Assembly (NCBI GenBank): GCA_001970955.1
Contig: MPUH01000184.1
Span: 24,275-88,274, forward strand
Direction of reading: 5' to 3'
Origin: Stentor coeruleus
Lineage: Eukaryota > Ciliophora > Heterotrichea > Heterotrichida > Stentoridae
Length of the DNA: 64,000 nucleotides
Shown in pieces: positions 1 through 10,451 of the stretch. The notes beneath the pieces were generated by a model that saw nothing but the letters and a program-made list of their open reading frames with translations, did not search any database and was not told the origin of the DNA. Numbering within the stretch: the first letter of the stretch is position 1; each line of letters begins with the position of its first letter. Made by a program: the position numbers and the translations under genes.

Positions 1-250
1 TTTAAACTTTATAAATGCCAGTAAAATTATTCTATAAATCCATTTATTATGCATTATTCTGGCTTATTAGCAACCATTTCAGTTTAATATATTATTATAA
101 AATAAATATACATTTATGATTTACTCTTCTTGGCCAGTTTTGTATTTCATCATGTTGATATCATTAGTCTTTATACTTTCAGTTTTACTTTAACTCAAAC
201 ATTTATATTTCTATTTCAATTTATTAAGCCAATAAATTTTGCGTAATAAA

Positions 251-1690
251 ATGAATGAGCGACAACCAAATGCTACTTTCTCAGATTTTAAAAAAGCTTT
301 AAAAGAATATAAAGCTGTTATCTCTCAAGCTAAGTCTATGCAGAGTTTGAAAAACTATCACTCAAAATATCGAAAACATGTTAAAGAACAGGTTCGTAAA
401 ACCCAAGAGAAGAATTGCAATAAAATTAATAGTTTATTAGTTTCTAAAGCTAAACCAGTCCAAACCTTCAAGCTTTTTCCCTTCTTGTTCACTTTAAAAA
501 GTGGGAAATGGCCCATTCGTATTCCGACAACACTTTATGTTGATGGTTTAGTAAAGTTTCTAGCTAAAGGAAGGAAGAAATTCAAAACATTTGCTGGTTC
601 TGAAATTTATGAAATTTTTTTGAATGATATTCCGAATTTTAATGACTGCCCTGTTTGCATATTCAAACCATGCCAAGGAAAAATGCAGTTTTTTTATAAC
701 AAAAATGAAGTGACGAACTTTATATATCAGCCAAATGGGCCTTTTGGGATATATCAATATTTTGTAAGGCCTTCTAAGGGAAAACCATCTATTCTTATTG
801 CTCACGGCAAAAATGGTTCTACTATCAAAAGTTATATGATTCAAAACAAGGATTATAAAGGAATATCAGAACACCATTTACCTGATGTTGGGATAGTTAG
901 TCGCAACTCATATAATTCAGGATCCAATCTTATAAGCCCAACTAAATGTAGCTTCCTAAGCGTATCGCCGGAAGAAACTGGAATTCAAGCTAACACTTCC
1001 TGTGGAATTTTAGGAAGAAATCAATCTCAAGTGCTTTTTAAGCAAAACAGATCTAATATAAGCCCTCAAATCTTATCTAGGATAAAGTCATTAGATGCTA
1101 AAAGTTGTAAAATTAAACCTAAAGGTAGCAAAAATGATTTTGATGAATCAAATTATATAGTAAATCCTCATAAACCAAATTCAATTAGTGTTTACTCAAT
1201 TAAAGTCCCAATTCCTGATATTGACAGAATTACTAAATCACTTTTTTTAACTTTATCTAAAGAATATAAGAAAAAATATGATAAGGACCTTGATGAGTTT
1301 AAAGCTTCTTTTATAAAAGATTCGAATTTAGGCTGGCTTTTACTTAAAATCAAAGGGATTAAGTGTTTGCAAGATGCACAGGATTTAACTCCGAATGACT
1401 CTGATTCAGAATGCAGTAGTTCTGTTTCTGTAGAAGCTAAACCGAGGTTTTCTATTAAGGCTGCAGCATTTCCAATAATGTTCATGCAGAAGAAAAGGAA
1501 CAAAAAAGTAAGTGTGAATCATATCAGAGTTAGAAGTATTTCTAAGATTAAAGCAAAGAACTCATTTCAGTTGCTTCAACCTAAAACTTCATTAGAAAGT
1601 TTAAAAAATAGCACTATAGATTTATCAGGATTAGTAGAAAGATATGAAAACTTGAAAATCAAGTCAAAAGCAATTTATAAATCAGAATAA
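251..1690 (+). CDS. unknown basic protein, 479 aa
   Basis: I do not recognise this protein. It opens with a Lys-rich, probably helical segment (about residues 1-65). A globular-looking part follows (about 75-200) with a Cys pair in NDCPVCIFKPCQG and the patch YQPNGPFGIYQYFVRP, which looks like a folded conserved domain rather than low complexity. The middle is Ser/Asn-rich, and a predicted helical stretch near 325-385 (DRITKSLFLTLSKEYKKKYD) precedes a basic tail. The first ATG in frame is at 251; the open frame reaches a few codons upstream, but only through a non-ATG codon. No membrane segment or signal peptide is visible. It converges on eIF3b, which ends at 2035 on the other strand. It could be a ciliate-specific family. 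Confidence 0.75.
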   Translation: MNERQPNATFSDFKKALKEYKAVISQAKSMQSLKNYHSKYRKHVKEQVRKTQEKNCNKINSLLVSKAKPVQTFKLFPFLFTLKSGKWPIRIPTTLYVDGLVKFLAKGRKKFKTFAGSEIYEIFLNDIPNFNDCPVCIFKPCQGKMQFFYNKNEVTNFIYQPNGPFGIYQYFVRPSKGKPSILIAHGKNGSTIKSYMIQNKDYKGISEHHLPDVGIVSRNSYNSGSNLISPTKCSFLSVSPEETGIQANTSCGILGRNQSQVLFKQNRSNISPQILSRIKSLDAKSCKIKPKGSKNDFDESNYIVNPHKPNSISVYSIKVPIPDIDRITKSLFLTLSKEYKKKYDKDLDEFKASFIKDSNLGWLLLKIKGIKCLQDAQDLTPNDSDSECSSSVSVEAKPRFSIKAAAFPIMFMQKKRNKKVSVNHIRVRSISKIKAKNSFQLLQPKTSLESLKNSTIDLSGLVERYENLKIKSKAIYKSE

Positions 1691-2034
1691 TTAACATTAG
1701 TTTATTAATATAATTAGCTAATATCATTTTTTACAATAAAACTTAGTTAATTATTCTTAGCTTACTTGCTTAAACTCTATTTTTACATGATTTGTTATGG
1801 TGATACATAAAATGCCACTTTCATATAAATTACTATATATTTTGCATGATATCATATTCTATTTAATTCATATAACTTTATATTTTTACTTTCTATATAT
1901 ACAAAAACCACTAAACCAATACCTTCTCNTATAACTTTATATTTTTACTTTCTATATATACAAAAACCACTAAACCAATACCTTCTCTCAAAAAAAAACA
2001 CTCAGAAATCAGGCATAATCTACTAAAACTATAT
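1691..2034. other. convergent spacer containing assembly gap 1
   Basis: AT-rich spacer between the 3' ends of the unknown gene and eIF3b. It holds a single N at 1929. The 58 bases before it (1871-1928) and after it (1930-1987) are identical, which fits two contig ends joined without merging their overlap. No other gene is seen here. Confidence 0.8.
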
Positions 2035-4101
2035 CTAACTAACTACTTGTTCTCTAATTTTCTCTTTTGTCACATTAATCACTTCTTCAACATTATTCTG
2101 TTCCATACTCCACCTATTTCTCTCTTCTTCATCACTTCTTCCATACAAAACCTTCCTTTCCTCAGCAGTTTTAACCCAAACTTCTCTATTCTTCTGCAAC
2201 AAAGCTAAAAACTCGCTTTTCTTCTCATTTTCTTTTCTAAGCTTTTCTTGTTTAGATTTCCTTTTTATTTCTCTATCCTGTTCAGCATATTTCTTAGTAA
2301 GATGTTCATATTCATTTATAAGCTTAGTATGTGCTTCTTTAGGTAAAATAAACTTAGGCCTAGGTCTCCAGAGTATTTGATAAAACTTCTCCATTGGGAA
2401 TTGACATACAGTTTCCCCTTGACCATTATAAATAATATACCCTGTACCCATAAGTGACTGATTCGATTTAAGTTCAACAGCTCTAGCAACAATAAGATAC
2501 CTTCCACTTGGATCCCATTCTAAATAGTTCAAATTTGAATACGTCCTTTCTTCTACATCACTTATCCCTTTCTCCCCAATTGAGTAAAAAACAATCTTAT
2601 GTTTTTCTTTTGTATATAAAACCACTTGGTTTCCTTGTGGAGCCCATAATATTTCTGTAATCTGTGTATCTTTTTCCCCTATAAGTATTATATTTTTCTT
2701 TGAATCAATCTCATAAACAGCAAATTTCTTATGACTTTCTTTACCATAAGCCGCTACTACTGCAAATCTATTTGTCCCATTTTGCCATGCACAACTTACA
2801 ACTAAAGCATTAAGTGATAAAGATGTAGTAGGTGTGTTTTTGATTTTAAGGCAAGTTACTTCGAATATTGTTTTTTGAGTAAGATGAGTATCTTGATTTT
2901 TAGAACGAATTAAAGATAAAAGGTATTCTCCTTCACTTTGCCAGAAAAAGGTACAAGCTAAAGCATCGAAAAGGTTTCTTGACGCTATAAGTTCTTTGTT
3001 TGGAATGCTGATGATTTTGATTATAGCAGGCCTGTTACTGTTTTCTCTAATATAACAAGCTATGATATTAGCCCCAGGACTCCATGAGAAGTCAGTGAGT
3101 CCATCGATTTTCAAAGGTCTTTTAAGTCCGTTTTCATCTTCAAGCATGGACATAGAAGAGGTTTGGTATATAAAAATGCTCTCTTCAGCCATTTTCGCAA
3201 GGAAATCTCCATTATAACTCCATTTATAAGTTCCCCATTTCTCTTCTTCAGCAGGAAAAACTCTCATTTCTTCTTTAGTATTAAAGTTCCAAACTATAAA
3301 CTTCCCTTTAGGACTAAAAGTTAACACATATCTTTCACAAGGCGAAAACCCAACTTGCCCAACACCATAATGCTCTAATTTCCCCATCTCTTCAAACTCA
3401 GGACCAGCCCAAATTACAACTCCTCTACTATGCATTGTTGCTAAATAAGTCCCATCAGAACTCCAAGCTACATATTTATCAGTCCATACTTTCCCTGAAG
3501 GACCATTTGAAACTAATTCTGGGGTTCTTGATAGAGAATCATTCCAAAAAACTTGAGTCTTTTCTCCAGTTCTTATAATAAACTGATCACGACCAAGAGA
3601 ATCTGTAAGCCAGCTTTTAAGTTGTTGTTGAGAATAAATCCTTGGCTCTTGATAAGTATCTGAAAGCTCCATAATCCTATCAAATTCATCAAAAGATACA
3701 ACGGTTAAAGAATGCTTTTTATCAAGATTGACACCGTTTAGATTAGTCACTGCTGATTTCGCTGTTTCTTCGTCTTTGAAAGTTATAATTGCAAAACGTA
3801 GGCTCATGTTTTTAGACATAGGCATGTGGATGTCTGATGGTTCTATTGGACAATTGGATTTTATTGAGAGTCTTGATAAGAATTTGATTAGGTTCTGAGC
3901 TTTTTCTTCGTTTACTTCAGGCAAACCTCCAACAATCACTCGATTTGTCCATTGCATCTCAAATATTGGCCGAGGCTCAACCAGTGGCTCACTGCTTTCT
4001 TTGAAGAGTTGCAATTCTTTGTCGATGTATTGGCTGAGTTCAGGGTCTGTTGATATTACGTCGGTGAAATCGAGGTCATTTAATGGCTGTTTGTCTTCCA
4101 T
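2035..4101 (-). CDS. EIF3B: eukaryotic translation initiation factor 3 subunit B
   Basis: eIF3b is the scaffold subunit of eIF3 and binds the 40S ribosome in the cytoplasm. The protein has 688 aa, close to the family's usual 690-810. An acidic N-terminus leads to an RRM (about residues 50-140, RVIVGGLPEVNEEKAQNLI with the second strand SLRFAIITFKDEETAKSA). A beta-propeller follows from about 170 to 590, with characteristic eIF3b segments such as EKTQVFWNDSLSRTPELV, KWSYNGDFLAKMAEESIFIY and YLEWDPSGRYLIVA. The C-terminus is a charged helix (about 600-688) like the one that contacts eIF3i/g. The ATG at 4101 faces the ATG of a + strand gene only about 50 bp away. No intron is needed. Confidence 0.96.
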   Translation of the reverse strand: MEDKQPLNDLDFTDVISTDPELSQYIDKELQLFKESSEPLVEPRPIFEMQWTNRVIVGGLPEVNEEKAQNLIKFLSRLSIKSNCPIEPSDIHMPMSKNMSLRFAIITFKDEETAKSAVTNLNGVNLDKKHSLTVVSFDEFDRIMELSDTYQEPRIYSQQQLKSWLTDSLGRDQFIIRTGEKTQVFWNDSLSRTPELVSNGPSGKVWTDKYVAWSSDGTYLATMHSRGVVIWAGPEFEEMGKLEHYGVGQVGFSPCERYVLTFSPKGKFIVWNFNTKEEMRVFPAEEEKWGTYKWSYNGDFLAKMAEESIFIYQTSSMSMLEDENGLKRPLKIDGLTDFSWSPGANIIACYIRENSNRPAIIKIISIPNKELIASRNLFDALACTFFWQSEGEYLLSLIRSKNQDTHLTQKTIFEVTCLKIKNTPTTSLSLNALVVSCAWQNGTNRFAVVAAYGKESHKKFAVYEIDSKKNIILIGEKDTQITEILWAPQGNQVVLYTKEKHKIVFYSIGEKGISDVEERTYSNLNYLEWDPSGRYLIVARAVELKSNQSLMGTGYIIYNGQGETVCQFPMEKFYQILWRPRPKFILPKEAHTKLINEYEHLTKKYAEQDREIKRKSKQEKLRKENEKKSEFLALLQKNREVWVKTAEERKVLYGRSDEEERNRWSMEQNNVEEVINVTKEKIREQVVS

Positions 4102-4151
4102 ATTTATATCAATTGTCCTATCTTGGGATGATTTGTTATAAAGGTCCTATT

Positions 4152-4709
4152 ATGGAAAACCTTCATTACGTTTCTATAACTTTTCCTGACACTGAAGACA
4201 GTATCAGGCCTGGCCAAAATGACAAATCTTTGGTCAATTCTATGAAAAATGTGTTTCCCAAAAGGAATTTTGCCTTATCAGCTAATGATTCTGTGACAAG
4301 CTCACTTCAATTTCCCTTACCGAAAATCCCTAAGAAACACTTATCGAAAACCAACTCGCCAACTTTTAAAAAGCCTTTGCCTATTATAGAAGACTTACAT
4401 AGTTATAATAGGTCACATGTTTTTAGCGAAGAAGATAAGTATTTTGAAAAAAGAGATACTCTTAAAACAGGTAATATTCATGATTATAGTAAAAATACTA
4501 GTAGCCACAACTCAAAGTATTATATGAAATTTTATAATCGGATTGAAAAACAGCAGATGAAAAGGTTTGGGAAACAAACGCAAAGAAGACAGGCTGGGAA
4601 AGATTACCCTTTGAGGTATGGGGCTAATGCTCCAAGCAGTGTTATTGATGTTGCGCTTTTGGCACAGAGTACTTTTAATCAAAGTATGGGAAAAAAGGTT
4701 GACAGATGA
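4152..4709 (+). CDS. unknown small basic protein, 185 aa
   Basis: This frame is also open from an ATG at 4083, but that start lies inside the eIF3b coding region. I prefer the ATG at 4152, giving MENLHYVSITFPDTEDSIRP. The protein is polar, basic toward the C-terminus (YYMKFYNRIEKQQMKRFGKQ) and probably disordered; no domain is recognised. It starts divergently from eIF3b, so the two genes must share a very short 5' region. The call rests on the long open frame, an A-rich ATG context and its position. Confidence 0.6.
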   Translation: MENLHYVSITFPDTEDSIRPGQNDKSLVNSMKNVFPKRNFALSANDSVTSSLQFPLPKIPKKHLSKTNSPTFKKPLPIIEDLHSYNRSHVFSEEDKYFEKRDTLKTGNIHDYSKNTSSHNSKYYMKFYNRIEKQQMKRFGKQTQRRQAGKDYPLRYGANAPSSVIDVALLAQSTFNQSMGKKVDR

Positions 4710-6840
4710 GTTTTTATGAAATGTGGAAATTATTTAAAAGTTATCTATAAGTGGATAGTTAATAAATATATTGTAAGATATTTTAGAGTAAAGATTATGG
4801 GTAATAATATTTAGAGATACTTTTTTTGTCGAAAGAAGGTTTAGTAGTTTGATTTGATTTGATGAAATTGATTTTTTTAGGTAAAGTTTTGAAAAATTGG
4901 CTTTTTGTGGAAGTCTTTGTTGTAGGTATTAATTTAAGAAAGTGTAATAGTTAGGCTGATTTGGATCAAATGATAAAATCTTATGTTGTGATTTTAAATT
5001 ATTTGTGGATTTTAGAATTTGTGTTTGCAGAAATTCTCTTGGCTGTTTATTAATATTCATTATGACATTAACGTAACGGGTAGTATATATACTACCAATA
5101 TTTTTTTTTACATAATATTATGGAATCTTGGTTAAAAACTCATAGGCCTCTGAATATTCAAGGTTGGGTATCTGTAGATGGAAAAAATGGAGATGATAAT
5201 CAAAATTGCCTTGTTTACTTGTAGAATTTGATTTAATCCAGCTCTTTGAGTTTATTATAATGAGAATCGGCCAAAAATTATCAATCCGAAACCATTGGAA
5301 TACCCATGGACTTTAGTACTATTTTCTTGACTATAAACAGATTCGAAAGAATAAATAAATCTTTAGAAATCCGTAAAAAGGTGAAAATAATAGACTTGGA
5401 AGGCTTGATTACATTTATAATTATCTTCAGTGTATATCATAAACAACTTATCAATCTAGTAAAAAGCTTTTATTAGATAAAACACTGATAGTTTTAAAAA
5501 AAAAATGCATCAGCTCAGGCAGTATATACTAATGAAGCCTATGAAATGGGGATTCAATATTTTTACAGTATTTGGATTAGAAACTGATATTATTTGAGCC
5601 ACAAAATTTATAATAAATAAAATCAATAAGAATTCAAGCCCTAAAATTTGAGTCTCATATTCAAGCAGATTTTTCTCATAATAATCATCATATATACACT
5701 AATAATTAGTATGCATCAATAGCACTTGCTCAAAAATCACAAGATTTAGAGATAAATTTCATAGGCACCATAAAAAAATTGATGGAATTACAAAAAAGTC
5801 TTTATGTAAAAACAAGCAAATATAATAAGTGTTTATTTTTGTAAATAAAAGAATTTACTTAGATATTCTGTTAAAACAATAAAAATGTAAGCTTAATTTC
5901 TAATATGGCAGGCTTACTAAAAGTACTAAGTTTAGATTTGAAAAGGTGAGAAGGAAACAGTTTGAAATTCTTATCAATGTACTTGATTTCAGGAAAATAT
6001 AGGTTGTGCTGATCTATTGGGTCAAAGATATTAACATTGCTTATATCCTAAAACTTTCAAAAAGTGGTGGAAAGATTATTTTATATTCATTCTTGAATAA
6101 GCAACAATAGTTATATTTTATAAATTATATTCATCAATGCATAAACTAGACTATAAAGATAAAGTATAGAGTTAATCAAAAGTCTCATAAGATTAGAAGA
6201 AAAAAGAAGGAAGAAGCAGGAAGCAGGAAGAAGCTAAAGAGACTATAGAGTATTATTTTTGTTAAATAAACAAAGAGCAAATTGTAGTAAAGAAAAAGAA
6301 AAAGAAATCAAGCTGCAAGTTTGTTTATAAAGTCTGCAGTCTTTATTTGCATGTGGATTACTTTCCTGAAGCCCATAACTTAGCTAATAGTCCAGTAGTT
6401 TAAGATTCATTAAGTCAAAGAGTTAAAAGGCATATTTTTCTAGTCAAATTATATTTATTAGCTCTAAAATTCTATAATGGGTGCATGCAAACTATCCTAG
6501 TTTATCCCCTAATCTTATTATATTTTCCATCCAAAACCATAAGCTTAGCATTTATCTATTATCCTTATCTCACATTATTCTCCTAAACTAAATTCAAAAA
6601 CCTTATGCAAAATTTCCTTAAAAGCCTACCTAATTTTCCAAATTTTAAATCTAAGTACAAGTAAATCAATCCCATCATTTTAAAACAACAAGAATCCCTA
6701 CTCCGGAATCCAAATCCAATTTCAAAAACCCAAAGCCAAATTCACATTCAAATATCCTATTGAGTAAATATATTTCCCATTATAGGCAAAGCTAATATAG
6801 CTTAATTAGGTAAATAAAATGCTGGCCATTGTTTAAATAA
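4710..6840. other. 2.1-kb gene-poor spacer
   Basis: No intact gene is seen. The first ~350 bp are G-rich and C-poor on the + strand, and the last ~350 bp are the reverse, as in the other spacers. The middle has short decayed-looking open pieces, for example around 5122-5440 and 5930-6080, and a polypurine patch near 6200-6235. I could not match these to a family. The middle may be an old insertion, but that is inference. Confidence 0.6.
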
Positions 6841-8268
6841 ATGTCTGACACGAAGGAACCTCTAATGGGAGGAGATGAATCCAAATCCAAATCGACGACC
6901 TACGAAGCCATTCAAGCTCTTTTCTTCATGGTAGCCTTTTCAACAGGTCTTGGGATATTAGGATCCACGGACTCACTGACAAAATTTGGTATTGACAGCT
7001 TGCTCGCAGACTTTTTGGTCATGATCTTCGTCACTATCACATACACGATTAACCATCACATGATCGCTTATTGCTGTAGAGAAAGCTCAGAAAAATACAA
7101 TTTCGCTGAATATCTTGAGGACAAATTTGGAAAAGCAGCAGCCATGGTCTATGATATCTTGATGACAATCCACAACTTCATTTTATTAGCATATATTCAA
7201 AGATACTTAGGAGGTTATGTTTTTGGAAGCCCAACTGCAGCTGGTCAAGATCCTGATAAGGCATATTACTTTTTAGCTTTAATCAACATTCCATTGATTT
7301 TCATTTCTTTGACTAGTGATTTCAAGAAAATCAAATGGTTTTGTATTGTCCTTCTTCTTGCTTGGATTTATATCTTCACTGGTGGCCTTGTAGAAACTGT
7401 TGCCACATGCACTTCTGATGAATATTGGAGCAGTATCCCAGTTTTATCAGTAGCAGGATTTGACAGCTGGTTAATTAAACTTGTCGGCCTTCAGCTTTAT
7501 TTTTCAAGCGCTTTTCAATCATTACCTTTCATATATAAAGAAGTTAAAAGAAGTACAATTATGACAACTGTCATTAATGCTTCAGCTCTTGCTTCACTTT
7601 TAGTTTACTTTACAGTTTACGTGTTTTACACATTTGAAAATATCACAATTACAGTTGAAGATACAACAACAAATGCAGGAAATAGTACTTCTACTGCTAC
7701 TAATTCAACAGTTTCTGCTGTATCTTTTGTAGTTGAAAATTCAATACAATGTGGAAAAGATCAAGATTATATTACATTGAAAGCTTATGGACTTGCTCTT
7801 GCTGGTGCTTGTGCTGTTATTGTTAATGTCATCCCTGCTAGATTTGCCCTTGCTCAGTTTCTTGCTGGTAACGACGCTGATACAATGAAAAAAGCTTCAG
7901 GATCAGACAAACTCTTGTCTGTGATTCTTATAATGGGTTCAATTGTCTTATCGTTGTTTATGTTTAACCTCAAGGTCTGGGAGGTCATAATTTGCATTGG
8001 TGTTGTTTTAACTTCGATATTAGGTATAATTGTTCCTCCTGTAGCGCTTTTATTCAGTAAAGAGTACTCACATTTACTTAAAATCGGCAAAAATCACGAA
8101 GAAGGACACGATGGAAAAGAAAAGAAAAAAAGAGAATTTATAAAGACTGACGATCAAAAGAAAAAGATCTTCATTTTCAGCTACTTAGTCTGGATTGCCT
8201 TTGTAGCGATTGTAGGCATTGTAGCAGGGTTCTTTATTATGATAGATGGGAGTAAGTTAGATAAGTAA
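6841..8268 (+). CDS. AAAP-family amino-acid permease
   Basis: A 475-aa polytopic membrane protein resembling the amino acid/auxin permease (AAAP, SLC36/38-like) family, which moves amino acids across plasma or vacuolar membranes with protons or sodium. About 11 hydrophobic segments are visible, beginning near residue 25 (ALFFMVAFSTGLGILG, a typical AAAP first helix). There is a hydrophilic, Asn/Thr-rich loop with N-x-T/S sites near 265-305, probably luminal or extracellular. A charged loop (GKNHEEGHDGKEKKKREF) precedes the last helix. Substrate cannot be told from sequence. The ATG at 6841 follows an AT-rich leader and the kelch gene starts only 34 bp after the stop. Confidence 0.82.
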   Translation: MSDTKEPLMGGDESKSKSTTYEAIQALFFMVAFSTGLGILGSTDSLTKFGIDSLLADFLVMIFVTITYTINHHMIAYCCRESSEKYNFAEYLEDKFGKAAAMVYDILMTIHNFILLAYIQRYLGGYVFGSPTAAGQDPDKAYYFLALINIPLIFISLTSDFKKIKWFCIVLLLAWIYIFTGGLVETVATCTSDEYWSSIPVLSVAGFDSWLIKLVGLQLYFSSAFQSLPFIYKEVKRSTIMTTVINASALASLLVYFTVYVFYTFENITITVEDTTTNAGNSTSTATNSTVSAVSFVVENSIQCGKDQDYITLKAYGLALAGACAVIVNVIPARFALAQFLAGNDADTMKKASGSDKLLSVILIMGSIVLSLFMFNLKVWEVIICIGVVLTSILGIIVPPVALLFSKEYSHLLKIGKNHEEGHDGKEKKKREFIKTDDQKKKIFIFSYLVWIAFVAIVGIVAGFFIMIDGSKLDK

Positions 8269-8302
8269 GTAGTTTCTTTTAAATCTTTTTTTATATACAA
8301 AA

Positions 8303-9961
8303 ATGAACTCATTGTTTTGGCATAAGATGCGAGTCCAAGGCCAGGGACCAAGTCCTCGAGAAGGGCTTTCAGTGATTTACAACAGTAGAGACAAGAAATG
8401 GGTAGCTTTTGGGGGAATTGGTGACAGAAGGTCAAATGATGTGTATACTTATGATCCAGTTACAGGGAATTGGGAACAAATTGAAGCAGAAGGTAGCGTC
8501 CCATGTGGTAGAGGATATCAGGTTTCATGGATAGACGACACACATAATATCATGTTCATTCATGGTGGACAAGGTGATAGAAGAGATTCATTAGGAGATT
8601 TATATGCTTTAGATTTAGACCAATGGGTATGGAAAAAACTTTATATTATTGAACAACCTAGTGGAAGGGCACATCATGCTGCATGTAAACTTCAGGATAG
8701 AGTTTTTATGTATGGAGGCTGTAGTGCTCCAGAAAACCTTATGCTTGATGATCTTTGGGCTTTTCAATATCATGATATTGATTGGAGTGCTTCAGGTACT
8801 GAAGTCCCTGGACCAAGTTGGACAAGACAAAAGACAAAAGGCACTTCTCCAGGTCCTAGAAAAGGACACACTTTATGTAGTTTTCAAGACACTTTGATAC
8901 TTTTTGGTGGTGTTACAACACAAAAATACTCTTCAGATTTGTTTATACTTAATGTAAACGAATTAAGGTGGATTAAAACACAACCTAGAGGTAAAGGTCC
9001 AAGTCCAAGAGCATTTCATTCAACAGCAATTCTAGATAATTTTTGTGTTGCGATTTTTGGTGGAGTTGAATCTTTAAGAGAAGGGCGGGCTGAAAGATTG
9101 AATATTTTAAACGATTTTTATATACTAGATTTATCAGAAATGCATTGGAGTGTGCCAATTATGGGTGGGTATTGTCCTTCAAAAAGATATGGGCATTCAA
9201 TGTGTTGGGGGCAGAATTCTGAAGGGAAGTCTCAATTGTTGTTACTTGGAGGACTTGAACAGTCTTATTGTCCAATGGAAATTTATTCTTTAGAGAAAAC
9301 TGAAGTCACAGCAGGACAGGCTTGGCAAGCTGGTGGTGGGCAGTTTGCTGATAAGAATTCTTTTGCTAAAGCAGAAGCGACGATTAATGAGCAGATGAAA
9401 AAAATAAAGGAACTACAGAATCAATTATCAATAAACAGGGATAAAATTGTCATATTGGAAAATGAAAAACAAAGCTTAGCTGAAAGACTTGAACATCAAG
9501 TCCGTGAAAATAAAGAACAACAAGCAGCGCTTGGAAGCAAAATCGCCCGTTTAGAAGAAGTAAATAAAAAAAAAAATTCTGAATTAGAAACTGTGAAAAA
9601 ATCGCAAAGTCAAAATGATAAAAAAGAAAAACTTTTACTTGAGAGAATTGAGAAATTAGAAGATATGGTTAAAAAAGCTGAATCACTTTTGATAACTTTA
9701 GATCATTCTTTTGCAGAAATGATTGCTATGAATGCTGGGAATCAAATAAGAGGTTTAAGTAAAGAGAGAATGGATGATATTGCTTTACGTAAAAGAAAAC
9801 ATCAGGAATCTTTGATAAAGTTGAGGGAATTTTATCAGTTGTCAATTGAGGATTCAGAGAATATTGAAGCTAATATGAAAGAGGAAGAGAATGAAGAGTC
9901 TTATAGGGAGGAAATGCAAGAAGAACATGATAGTTTAGAAGATTCTTTAGATGAGGATTAA
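8303..9961 (+). CDS. kelch-repeat protein with coiled coil
   Basis: 552 aa. Residues about 1-330 carry five or six kelch repeats, with GG doublets followed by spaced aromatic residues (WVAFGGIGDRRSNDVYTYDP, VFMYGGCSAPENLMLDDLWA, LILFGGVTTQKYSSDLFI), enough for one beta-propeller. Residues about 365-500 are a Lys/Glu-rich coiled coil, and the C-terminus is acidic. This layout is common in ciliates and in kelch proteins that scaffold cytoskeleton or Rab effectors, but the function here is unknown. It is encoded just downstream of the permease on the same strand; separate promoters cannot be excluded or shown. Confidence 0.85.
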   Translation: MNSLFWHKMRVQGQGPSPREGLSVIYNSRDKKWVAFGGIGDRRSNDVYTYDPVTGNWEQIEAEGSVPCGRGYQVSWIDDTHNIMFIHGGQGDRRDSLGDLYALDLDQWVWKKLYIIEQPSGRAHHAACKLQDRVFMYGGCSAPENLMLDDLWAFQYHDIDWSASGTEVPGPSWTRQKTKGTSPGPRKGHTLCSFQDTLILFGGVTTQKYSSDLFILNVNELRWIKTQPRGKGPSPRAFHSTAILDNFCVAIFGGVESLREGRAERLNILNDFYILDLSEMHWSVPIMGGYCPSKRYGHSMCWGQNSEGKSQLLLLGGLEQSYCPMEIYSLEKTEVTAGQAWQAGGGQFADKNSFAKAEATINEQMKKIKELQNQLSINRDKIVILENEKQSLAERLEHQVRENKEQQAALGSKIARLEEVNKKKNSELETVKKSQSQNDKKEKLLLERIEKLEDMVKKAESLLITLDHSFAEMIAMNAGNQIRGLSKERMDDIALRKRKHQESLIKLREFYQLSIEDSENIEANMKEEENEESYREEMQEEHDSLEDSLDED

Positions 9962-10451
9962 TAGATGGTGAAAGTTTTTAAGATTAAATTTTTATTATAG
10001 ATAAGATTTTAAGGTTTTGGGATTAGGATTAGGATTCTGAATGAATAAAGATTTTTGATAGAAGATTTATGGTGGATACTTTTTTATTGTTTATAGAAAT
10101 TTATAATAGTTTTTATTGTGGTGAGAATTTTTGGTTTTGATAATCGGTTACTTATGCTGGTGTTTGGAATTAGAAAAATTCGAAAATGATCTTAAAAGTT
10201 TATTCCTGAATAAACCCCATACATAAAACTCACAAATATCTCATAAAAATACTCAAAAATTGTACAAATTATCGTATTTAAGCAACCAATTCACAAAAAG
10301 TGTGTTCTACAATATCATCTCCAACATATAAATATAAAAATAATATCTAAGTCATAATTTTTTCCATTCAAAATAAAATTTCCATAAACTATAAAACCTA
10401 AATCTTGCCTTATCTAATCTATCATCAAACTAAAATCCCAACAAAGTAAAA
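9962..10451. other. tandem spacer with composition switch
   Basis: No gene seen. Up to about 10,185 the + strand is G-rich and nearly free of C; from about 10,200 to the next ATG it is C-rich and nearly free of G. The second half presumably holds the promoter of the FYVE gene, but no discrete element is recognised. Confidence 0.7.
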
